Below are positions 45,005 to 54,664 of a stretch of 64,000 nt of DNA, piece by piece. A program made the translations under genes and the position numbers. Position 1 is the stretch's first letter; each line of letters begins with the position of its first letter. This stretch comes from Roridomyces roridus (Eukaryota > Basidiomycota > Agaricomycetes > Agaricales > Mycenaceae): positions 372,001 to 436,000 of the forward strand of contig JARKIF010000037.1 in assembly GCA_029378245.1 (NCBI GenBank). The letters are read 5' to 3'. The notes below the pieces were generated by a model. The model was not told where the DNA came from, searched no databases, and saw only the letters and a list, made by a program, of their open reading frames with translations.

Positions 45005-47123
45005 GACTTGGGCTGCTCCCCCTGAGCATTGGTATCCTTCCCACTACGGGTATTCAAGAACTGGTCCTGAGTCTGAGGTACGGAAGAAACTGAGAGTGCC
45101 TTGTTCAAGTATTCTGCCACAGCATTACCAAAAGCATTCTGGAGGAATTGCTCGGTGCCCGGCATTCCAAAGTTACTTGGTTGTGGCATGGCCGAGTTCC
45201 CCGAATTCCCAACCTCTGGGTTGCGGGAACGCTCCTGCGCATGGGCCAATTGAACTTGCAAGGTACGAATCTCGTCTCGCGCACTTTCAGGATACTCAGC
45301 CTGTTCGGAGTAGAAGTACTGCGGCTGATAATCGGCTGGCACATTCTGTAAGTTGGCCGAGACCGAGTTCTTTTTCTGCCAGTATTCTTCCACTCTACGA
45401 GCCTGAGGTCCGTCCCCACTCGGAATCCAACTTCCATCTCCCAATTTGTACTGTCCACCGGGTCCAACTGCCAACAAGCCCTTATTAATATGGCCCTCCT
45501 TGACTTTGCAGTCCCGAGACCAATGGTCTGTTCCACCACAATAATGACAATCATTTGACCGTCCCGAGCGCGGCGCCATCTGATTCTGAGTCATTGGACC
45601 AGAGTTTCCACGGTACGAAGCGTCGTTATAAGTACGTGCCGGAGCTTGACCTCCCTGATATCTATCAGGATACGGCGACGGAGGGCGCGGCGGAGGGTTA
45701 GTCCTGGCCTGTTGAAACGTTTTGACAATTTCCTCGAAGCGGTTCTGACTCAATTGGTTCTCCTTCTGGATTATGTTCACCGAGTCTTTCAAACCGCTCA
45801 GAGTCTGTTCCAAGTCGCTCATTTTCTCCGACATAGGCTCATCTTTGACATACTCAAAAGTAACTCGCTTTCCCGTAGTCTCTTTCTCTGAATCATCATC
45901 AGACGAGTCTGCTCGCGTCGACGATGCCATCGTCTCTGCCATATCAATCAATTGATCCAAGGTAACAGGATCCTCCTTGCGTGCTTTGGCAGTAGGCACC
46001 TGATTCCCTTGAACACCAAGGTTGATGGATTTCAGCTTGCTCTCGAGGAGATGTGAAGTAGCAAGGGAACGCTTGATAGCCGCCCCGGAAGCTCCCATTC
46101 AACACCCCAACGTACTTGTCGCAGGCTTCTTTGTTTGTTATCACAGGTGGCTCTTGAGACAGTTTGGCATACAGCCCTTTGAAGCTCAGCCCAAACCGTT
46201 TCAAATCACCCTCCTGCTCCATCCGAATACCCTTGTTGATTTTGCACAATCGATTGAGTGCGGCGACGGTGCCTTCCTTCCTCTTTGAGACCTCCGGAAA
46301 ATAGCTCAGGATTTCACGTTCAAAATCCGAGGCCTTCTTCTGGCTGTCCGTGTAAGAAGCAAGACCCATCCATGCATCTCTAGCTCCCGTTGTATTCAAG
46401 TACTTGACATACGTCTTCTTCTTATCTGTCTCACTCGTAATGCCACCACGATCATTAATCGTTCTGCACTGCTCCAAATAATCCTCGATTGACGCCGGAT
46501 CACTCTCGTCAAAGGTTGGCTTCGCCTTGTCCCAGGTTTCTGGGACCTTGAAGTTATTCTTCGCACTCGAGACTCCTGCACCAGTCGCTCCTCCCTGAGG
46601 CTGCCCACCGGCACCTCCACCTCCACTACCTGGCACTCTTCCTCCTGTGCCGCCTGGAGTTCCACCTGTACCTCCAGGTCTTCCACTCCCAGTTCCTCCA
46701 GTTCCTGATCCACCAGCTTGATCCGCCATCGCAGTTAAAGTAGTTTGTGTAGTAGTAACGAGTTGCTGCGACGAACTTGTCGCAACGGGGTTTGAATTCG
46801 AGTTTGTAGGAGCGGGACGAGTTGTCTGAGGTTCCTTCCCTTTTGGCTTGGCTTTAGACGGTAAACGGGGTAACTCCTGAGGAGTATTGAACCGATTTGA
46901 ACGTCTCTTAAGCGCAACAACTGGGTTTATAGGTTGAGACTCTTGTTCCTCGCCTGATCCTTCAAGTATCTCTTGTTCAGGTTCCGGTGCGGGTTCTTGG
47001 GTGCGAAATAGATCACTTGCGGGAATGAAGGGCTCAATCTTGTGGAATTAACCCAACAAGACCAAAGGTTTTCCGAAACAAACGCTCAAGTCAAATGAAA
47101 ACCCCCTCGCGGTGGGCTCCAGA

Positions 47124-48283
47124 TGATAACGCTGCCGCCGACTCAACACTCAAACACTACCCAAACAAAAGGGCAGTGGGATTGTGTTAGATAGACGAAG
47201 TTGTTGTTGTGCGAGGGTGTCTTCTCAGTGACGGAACACCTTAAGTTTGACTGAGCGTTGAAACGGGAACTAAGCAGCGAGACGGTATAAAACCAAGCTC
47301 AAGCTGAACCAAGTTCGATTTGATAGGCCAAAACACAAGTCCAATCCAACCAACACAACCAATATCCGAACACAAGCTGCGTTGCCAACCAACGATCACC
47401 AAGTTCAAATCCCAATCCAAACCAAATCCAACCAAGTCCAAAGTCCAACCAAAACAATCCAACAATAACAAGATCACACGAATCACAAGGACAGAGTCCA
47501 GGGGCGAGAGGTTGAGACAGTAAATGCCAATGAAATGGAGCTTCGCACACAGCTAGGCCTACCAATACAGTGGGGTTCCATTCTACATTACTGAGCTTTT
47601 ATACATGCTGGGTGCAAACAAGGAACAAATAGGAACTATATAATCCCAACCAATAGGAACAATCCTTTCCCTAATCTCCCTGTAAAATACTCTCTTGGCG
47701 CTGTCAATCACACTGGATTGATCCCATGTTGGCTTTATCACTCCGATCGCAAGCTGATTGTTCCACAATTGATCCACGTCCTCGGCATTCTCGGAGTCAA
47801 CCATCCAGATCAGATCTTGGCAGGAGATCCAGAACTGATGGCAACTTTGACCCGAAGCTCGGCCCTCTGTGATTCCCACAATATTTGGTTTCGAGGCTGA
47901 CTTGAAAGTAAACTGGCTGGATTGCGGCACTTGGTTTTCTAGCATTCGACAACCTCCCCGAGAAGAACATCCAACTAGTTTCGCTGAAATGTTAGACTGG
48001 TTCCAGCCAACCGACGGCCCCTTCCAAACGACGACTTCCAACCATGAGAACCCAAAGAATCGGCTTTATCGGATGTTCGGATCAAATGCCCGGTCAAGTC
48101 TACACGAAGTTTGACCGAGGTCGAAATCCTATTCCGGCCATTGTCCGCACTCTGGTCGGCAGCTCTGATAGCTCCAACCCTCTAGGATTGACAATAAGCC
48201 TGTTTCGGACTATGGTGTTTGGTATAGGCATCAAAATGCTGAATTATGTTGTTTTGGACACCGAAAAGTCCTGCGGCTTATCA
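47124..48283 (-). repeat. 5' LTR of gypsy element
   Basis: 1,160 bp, nearly identical to 32300-33459. Differences seen include AAGTTT for GAGTTT (about 47242), GTTGAGACAG for GTTTAGACAG (about 47513), GACTGG for GACCGG (about 47997), CCGACG for CTGACG (about 48011) and GTCCGC for GTCTGC (about 48145). Confidence 0.95.
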
Positions 48284-48338
48284 ACGCTACCTTCACAGAG
48301 TTTCTACTCGATCCTCAACGCTGTTCTTGTCCACTCTA

Positions 48339-49025
48339 TATGAGGTTATTTATCACAAAAAAACAAAAGTTTCAGAACCATGCTTTTTAGGTGAGGTTTC
48401 TGGTCCAATGCGGAGGTTGAGTACCGTTGAACATGCTTCCCAGCTGAGAATGATGCTTTGATGTGTGGTTGAGTTTTATGGTTTGAGGTTCATGGTCTCA
48501 GACTCTCAGTTTGACACTTAAAATTAATTTGCCCAGACCAAAAGATGCTCTTCTCTGCTCTGAAACATGCTTTGAGACGCTCGGATCAGCGCCCTTATCA
48601 ACGGCTGAACTTTGATGGAGATATCGGCGGGCCGAAACCGACTCGGCACGGACTGCAGTGAATGCAAGGGAGTGAATGCGTGAGGGCAGGCGGGGATGAA
48701 ATTCCAGAGCAAGTGGGCTGGATTGAGCCCGTTCTTTTCCCTCTACAAATACCCCTAGATTCCGAGGCTCAGCAACCTGGATGTTCAGCAAAAATGGCGG
48801 ATTGATTTGACTTTTGATGGCAAAGCTGCTGACCTAGGTATTTAGCACACATCTCGCCCCGTTTTTAAGAGAGTCCGGGCATAACATGATCCAGTAAACC
48901 ACATAGTTCAAAGCTCAGAGCTCATCCTGATCTGGAACCAGAAACCATCATCGTCAAATGTCCGAAATCACCACACACAGAGCTCGTACGTGAGACAATC
49001 TTATTTGGTGAAAATTGCTTTTATA
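48339..49025. mobile_element. 687-bp insertion in NACHT 2 C-terminal region
   Basis: Flanked by ACTCTA at 48333-48338 and 49026-49031; removing it rejoins RCSCPLY to HVDRASGN. Ends TATGAGGTTATTTATC and GAAAATTGCTTTTATA. No convincing inverted repeats and no open frame; class not identified. Confidence 0.6.
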
Positions 49026-49679
49026 ACTCTACCACGTCGACCGAGCTTCGGGCAACGCACTCTTGGCATCTGCGTGCATGGGTGCCTTCACATTCCCCAT
49101 CATCTCTGACTACCTTTCCGCAGGCGAGGGCGCGCCAATCCGCAAGTACGTAGGATATTCCATGGCCTGGGATGCCCATCTCCCAGGAGCGCAATTCAAC
49201 CTGACGCTGAGAAGGGATTTGATTCATTTCGTCGACCACCAGATGCCGGTCTACATGCGGGTTGACCCAAACGCCTGGTTTGAGACGGTGTTCAGGACCT
49301 TGGAGCCGCGATTTTTTTCAGTGAGTAGACTCCATCAATCAGTTCTTTTTACTCAAGGAAAGAACAGAGGGGTGGGGAGGATGGAATCCAAATAATTGTT
49401 GAGAACGTCAAATCAGCGGCGTATCACTGGCGGACATGGAATCGGCGCCTCACATCTAAAGCTCAGTTCCCGGACCCGAGCGCCAAGGATATTGATAAGC
49501 TGATGCGGGGGAAGGTACATGAAGAATTCGCTGTCCAATATGGCGTGGATCTCACGGTTAGCGACGCCGATATGGGGCGGTTCCGATATGGGGCGGTTCC
49601 GATCAACGTATGATGCGTTGATGGATCAGATCCGTGCCGCGGGGGCGGAGCACGTGTGGTTGAATTTCAAGCTGTACTA

Positions 49680-51009
49680 GAGGAGTCGGTTTCAGACACT
49701 CCATGCATGTATTTGTCAACATATTTGGTCCAAACAATGATACGCCTCTTGCTTCTGACCACCACCTTCCCACACAAACACAAAATTATCCTCCTGGCCT
49801 TTGTTTGAGGTGAGGGCACTACCGCTGTGTCCGTAACATCGGCGACAGAAAATTGGTGCTGCGATCGGACAATTTAATGTTGGAATCCATTGGGATCGTT
49901 TTCGACGGCCCCAAGCTCAAAGCAGACGTCTCGTTCTCACGTGTGTGTAATCTCTCTTCCTCATTCCGTATAAATTACCTACCGGTGACCCGCAGAAGTT
50001 TCGACTAGCTATCACCCATCCTGCACACCGTCACCTCCCAATGCTTCCGCCCGACTGCCCCACTGGCATACCCGGTATCTGGTTTGCCCCTAGTCCGTTC
50101 CCGTTGGTCACCATTTTCAGTAAACATGTGGTGTGTTGCGCTCTAGTTGTAGGATTTCGGGAATCGAATGACTACTTTGGGCGTTGCAGATCAAGGCAAA
50201 GGAGGTTGGGGCAGCATTTCGCTCTTGAAAGTTGATGAGCACTGAATCTGTACTGCAGTCCCTCGGAAATATACGGCCGAGCTATCTCTTGTGCCGAACC
50301 TCCAAACTCTCCGCCGCTGGGACGGGAATTCCGTAGGACCTGGTGCCTATGCTCTGTGCTTGTCTTGTCGATGACACCATCCACAAGCCTTGGATCACTC
50401 TGTATTGCTTGGATTTCCGATCATCTCAAATCTAATCCACGGATCCGACTAATCCGAGGACCATGAGGTTCTGCTCGTCTATGTTTCCGAATCCGACGGG
50501 CGGATTCAGATCAATGCCGACGCGCCGATTTATTTGGTCGCAAACAATGATGCGCCTCTTTCTTCTGACCACCACCACCCAATTCTCCTCCTCTCGTATT
50601 CTCCCGACCCTCTCTGCATGTGGTTTCTTCTCATTCGCGGAAAGAACTTTCTGGCCGCTAGCAGGTGCCAAGCTGGATAACCATGTCATTGCCTCGGTCT
50701 CATTCTCAGTCTCCTCGCGCGATAAAGCCCTCACAGTCCTCGCGATTCTTTCGGTGAGTACCCAAGTAAGTATCAAGCACTCCGTGTCTTCGTATCCTCC
50801 ATAGATCAAATCGCTCGAGCCTCAGTCAAGCACTGACACCGGCTGCCCGCCCGGACAGCTGTGGGAACAGGGAAGTTCTGAACGGATCTTCCCCGCTACA
50901 ATCGGTGAGCTCGGTCCAAACGCCCACTCGCATCGCCGCCTGCCATAAGTGGCACATCCGACATCACAGCGCCACGTCGACGCACAGCTCATCGTCTTGC
51001 GCTCCGAAG
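49680..51009 (+). promoter_or_regulatory. NACHT 2-3 spacer with repeat copies and a relic of the 956-1764 gene
   Basis: Two copies of the NACHT-associated spacer lie at about 49722-49768 and 50530-50577. At 50454-50481 GAGGACCATGAGGTTCTGCT matches the exon 5 end of the 956-1764 gene. The last 130 bases (CGCTACAATCGGTGAGCTCG, CCAAACGCCCACTCGC) are the type II NACHT proximal upstream region. No intact gene. Confidence 0.55.
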
Positions 51010-53687
51010 ATGGCTTCACACCGCTCCAACCGAAAGCGAGACGCTCTCTTGGACAATACAATCCCACTTCTGGACTTTGCTGGCGATGCTCTCGACCTTC
51101 TCCCAGTCCTCGGTCTTTCTGCCGTCGCTAAAGGATTGTCCCTCATCGTCACTAGAGTTCGGGTAAATAACCTCCTCCGTCATTGTCTCGTTGTTTACGC
51201 GCGGTTCTAGGATGCTCGCGCCAACGATGACTCCCGCCGTTCGTTCATGGCCGAAGCAAAGCTGTTGGAAAGCACACTCATGAATATGGTCATAACGACC
51301 GAGGGAGCCGTCAGTGCCCTCGACAACGATGAGGGGCACAGAAAGCAGGTAGTCCTGAATGGAATAGCGCAATCCCAGGACCTGCGGCTGCGCGTGGAGA
51401 CGTTGTTGAGGTACGTATGAGACGCCGAACCCTCGGAGCAGAAAGATGAACTCTCTTCAGCGTGATACAGGATCTTCGAGAACGTTCCAAGGATTTGAAA
51501 GGCGGCAAAGGCGCTTCGGGTTTTTTGAAAGGCGTTGTATATTCGTCCGGGAACGCGAGCTTGCTTTCAGAGATGAAGGAATCATTGGCGAGCGCAGCGA
51601 GAAATTTCCAAGTGCGTATATACAATTTTTTCCTCGTCATCGTTGCCGCTCAATTCTCCGCTTAGATGGAGGGTCAGATCTCAATCGAGAAAATCTTAGC
51701 CGCGGCAATACAGATTGCAAAAGACATGGGTGTGTTATACGGGGTCTGATCAGATTTCCAGGTTCAATGACAGCTTTGTATAGAGGAACAGAAAGTTCTG
51801 GATGACCTTCCTCGTACCGACGCAGGGTATCGCTGTGTGGACGAGCTGAAGAGCGAATTCCACCCCGGAACACGTCAGGAAATGTTCGGCGAACTCACTC
51901 AATGGCTGGAGGACCCCGATCAACTGCCAGTCTACTTTCTCAGCGGCGGCGCTGGTCTGGGCAAGTCCTCCATCACGCATCAACTATGCGCCCGCCTCGA
52001 CAACTCCACTGAGGGTTGCAGCCTCGGTGCTTCTTTTTTCTTCGTCCGTGGCAGCGGGGACCTTGAATCTGCGAGGCTGTTTTTCTCCAGCCTCGCACAC
52101 CAGCTCGCACAATCACAACCCTCACTCCGGCCTTATATTACTTCCGCCGCTCGCGAGTATCTCAAACGCCGCTCCCGCCAGCAGATGAAACATACCTTCG
52201 AAGACCTGTTTCGCCGGCCTTTCCAAAGAGCTGTTCTAACATTCCCCAAACCCGTCGCCCTGGTCATCGACGGACTCGATGAATGCAGAGACCGTGATCT
52301 CATTCCGAATTTGTTGGAGTCATTGCTGGAGCTACCCAGTGTACTGCCGGGAATTCGGGTCTTTCTCACTTCGCGCCCAGAGCCATACATCCAATCGGTG
52401 CTGACTTCCGCTTCGGCTCTGCCCAGCATCTCTCACCGTAGTCTCAATGAGACCGTGGCCCAATGGGAGGGCGACGTCCGTCTCTACCTTGAACAGATGG
52501 TCCCCAAAATAAGCCCATACGGAGACTTTGTCCACCACAATCCCGACCAGCTTGAACGGCTCATCAAGCGCGCGGCCGGCGTCTTCAACTTTGCGCGAGT
52601 CGCCGTAAGGTTTCTGGATGCATACCACGACCACCCGGAGGAGCAATTTGCGCTTCTTCTCTCCGACGAGGGCACCGGCCTTTCTGCTCTCGACGCTCTC
52701 TACCTGCAGATCTTGTCGTTGGCTTTCCCACCAGAAGGTTGGAGTACTCCTCTGCGTGCCGCACGGCTTCGCTCCTTTCTCATCTTCATTGGACTATCCC
52801 GTGAGCCACTATCACCGGATGCCATGGCATTACTCAGGCTTGAGACCGAAATCAGCAAGGCTGATATTATCTCGATGACCGACCGGTTGCGTTCAGTCCT
52901 GCTGATCGACTCGCAGGGCCGCATCGTCGCCCTCCACGCCACTTTCAACGAGTTTCTCCTTGACCCTCAGCGGTGTGTCAATTCACTGTACCACGTCGAC
53001 CGAACCGCCGGCAACGGGCTATTGGCATCTGCGTGCTTGGGTACCTTCACATTCCCAATGATGTCCGACTACCTGGTAGCCGACGAGGACACCCCAATCC
53101 GGGAGTACATAAACTATTCCCAGAAGCACTGGGATGTTCATCTCAAAGAAGCGGAGTTCAGCAGTTCATTGAAGGCGGTTTTGATTCATTTTCTCGAGAC
53201 CCAGATACCGGCGTACATGCGGCTTCACGCACGGAGTTGGTCTGAGGGCCTCTTCAAGCACTTTGAGGGGTGGTTTCCAGTGAGTAGACTCATCCAATCA
53301 CCTTTTCTAAATTCAAGGAAACAACAGCGGAGCGCGGAGAATGGAACTCAAATTGTTGTCGCACTGGCGAAAGCACAAGTCTACCATGGGCTCATGTGGG
53401 CTGTGTTCAACAGTAGAGGTCGGTTTCCTCATTTGAGCGCCGAACACACAGCAAACTGGTTACGGCGGAAAGTACATCCCGAATTTGCCGTCCGATGCGG
53501 GGTGGATCTGACGGTTAGCGACGCCGATCTGGCGCGCTTTCGATCCGCGCATAATAGATTGATGGAGCAGATTCGGGCTGGCGGCCCGGCGATGCAGGCT
53601 TTGTGGTTGGATCCCTGGGCGCCCTACATGGTTGGGGACCGGCATGCGCTATGGCTTGATCGTGCCCTTTGTACCAGCAATTTCTGA
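51010..53687 (+). CDS. NACHT gene 3 (type II: helical N-terminus + NACHT), 807 residues
   Basis: Exons 51010-51162, 51211-51410, 51461-51611, 51666-51729, 51784-53279 and 53328-53687 sum to 2424 nt (808 codons with stop). Residues 1-51 are MASHRSNRKRDALLDNTIPL followed by LDFAGDALDLLPVLGL, a hydrophobic helix pair. Residues to about 190 are helical (RRSFMAEAKLLESTL, QVVLNGIAQSQDLRLRVETL, GNASLLSEMKESLASAARNF). The layout resembles the HeLo-like/MLKL-like four-helix N-termini of fungal NLRs, which act at membranes in cell death (family knowledge; assignment is inference). NACHT: Walker A GGAGLGKSS (about 244-252), Walker B VALVIDGLDECRD, LTSRPEP. C-terminus as in gene 1, with no repeats. Intron 5 is 48 nt, in frame and stop-free, so retention would add 16 residues. 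Intact. Confidence 0.88.
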
Positions 53688-54664
53688 CCGGTTCCTTGCC
53701 CGGTGCGTTTCCTCTGCCCTCATCAAATTGCATCTAACCCTGCGATGCCTCAGGTTGGGAGCATAATAAGTTCCGGAGGGACCGACGGTCGTATCCAATT
53801 TGTACGCTATGTAATTGTTTTTTCTTGTAATGCTTTCCCGTGCTTTATACAGCTTTCTAATTGTCTTGGGTCGGGTGAAACCTTGTGGCTCGGCCTCCTT
53901 CTCCTCACACTCTCTCGACTTGGTGATAATTGACCTTGCGTGCATCGGCACGTGTTGCAGAACTCACTTTCGTCCAAACAGCCCGCTCGGACAATTGGAT
54001 AGGTATCCCGCTTTGACTGACTAGTACTAACTTTGGTCGCAGTCGGCCCTGTATAAATGCATAGATGTATTACTACGAACAGCGATGTACACAGCTAATT
54101 TACTATTGGATTTCGGATGACATCGAGCTCGAATTCGAGCAGCCGACGCGCCGCTTTATTTGGTCACAAACAATGATGCGCTCCTTGCTTCTGACCACCA
54201 CCACCCAATTCTCCTCCTTGCTTATTCCCCCGCTTCCGCTGACCCACCGACCTGGTATCTTTCGAGCTTTCTGGCCAGTCTTCTCAGTGACACTCACGCG
54301 ACGATAGCCTCACGATCCGTGATTCATTTCGGCGCGCGCGTAGTTCTACAAAGCACTTCATCGAGGCTCAACTTGTAACGGCAAAGAACCTTGTTCTAAC
54401 CTAACCCCAACTGTTCCGCGAAACCGCGCACTCGGGAGTCGGAACCGTCCCACCGTCGAGCTCCGGACATGAAACACATCCGTTTACTATTTCCGCTACA
54501 ATCGGTCCGCTGAGATCATTCCACACGCCCATCACCGCCCTATAAATCAGAACACTGGCATCCCCATGCCTTGTGGCGGCTGTGGCTGCCATAAATGGCA
54601 CATCCGCGCCACGTCGACGCACAGCTCTGTCTCTTCCAGCATCGTCTTGCACTCCCGCCGGAAG
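53688..54664 (+). promoter_or_regulatory. 3' flank of NACHT 3, relic of the 956-1764 gene, upstream region of NACHT 4
   Basis: 53699-54015 is the NACHT 3' flank also found at 27376-27660. At 54040-54058 GTCGCAGTCGGCCCTGTATA repeats the last exon of the 956-1764 gene. A spacer copy lies at 54156-54202. TCATTCCACACGCCCATCAC and a TATA-like CCTATAAATCAG (about 54538-54549) precede the start of NACHT 4. Confidence 0.6.

Larger units (their letters stand above)
38256..46729 (-). pseudogene. Gypsy Gag-Pol polyprotein, interrupted
   Basis: Gag starts at 46729 (MADQAGGSGTGGTG) and has a zinc knuckle CHYCGGTDHWSRDC; a one-base slip near 46098 breaks it. Gag ends at TGA 44997-44995, and GGGTTTT just upstream (45004-44998) allows a -1 shift into the next frame. 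Pol contains a protease motif IIDNGSQI, a reverse transcriptase block (FFGVIKKDGKSIRLVHALEP, LDLYSGYDHRDIAEGSRDFT, YIDDIPIRG), RNase H (VAVDSSWQCAGYEV), and an integrase with H-H-C-C (CHSCQLRQK) and D-D motifs (TDVMIMG, TDNAGQF). A TGA at about 39156 replaces an Arg of the usual YGI.GIRISPYNS, separating the integrase C-terminus (38256-39029). A 1.5-kb element is inserted between protease and reverse transcriptase at 41679. The YIDD-IRGP signature is the type I know from basidiomycete gypsy elements. Confidence 0.9.
32300..48283 (-). mobile_element. Full-length Ty3/gypsy retrotransposon with antisense accessory genes
   Basis: 15,984 bp. LTRs at 32300-33459 and 47124-48283 are each 1,160 bp and begin TGATAAC and end TTATCA on the plus strand. 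By eye they differ at only about five positions, so the insertion is recent. ACGC is duplicated at 32296-32299 and 48284-48287. Transcription runs on the minus strand: 5' LTR at the right, Gag-Pol at 38256-46729, then a long region with two plus-strand genes, then a purine tract TTTGGGGGAGA (complement of 33460-33470) directly against the left, 3' LTR. Just inside the 5' LTR, TGGAGCCCACCGCGAGG (complement of about 47105-47121) is the candidate primer-binding site; the tRNA is not identified. The element carries a nested insertion in Pol and another in an accessory gene, and Gag and Pol have lesions, so this copy is inactive. Confidence 0.92.
28469..49679 (+). pseudogene. NACHT gene 2 (type I), split by four nested insertions
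   Basis: The 5' part is fully readable: MSRKATSEEPRTIHING, the Gly-rich segment GGRGGPGGGGSHQGGEGG ending FGQGP-style IGQGPRVNFYD, then VLDALPRADAGYRCVDEL, Walker A GGAGLGKSS, Walker B VVVIDGLDECKD and LTSRPEP. The gene is cut at 29666 (element X1), resumes 30630-30728 (LQILSSAFPQQEWNIP), is cut by a 1.4-kb LTR-like element, resumes 32146-32299 (MTFFKLETQISKADIIWMTD), is cut by the 16-kb gypsy element, resumes 48284-48338 (TFTEFLLDPQRC), is cut by a 687-bp element, and resumes at 49026 (VDRASGNALLASACMG) to the end. A 16-bp tandem duplication near 49571-49602 (ATGGGGCGGTTCCGAT twice) also shifts the C-terminal frame. Each target duplication rejoins the flanking NACHT sequence. Non-functional. 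Confidence 0.92.
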
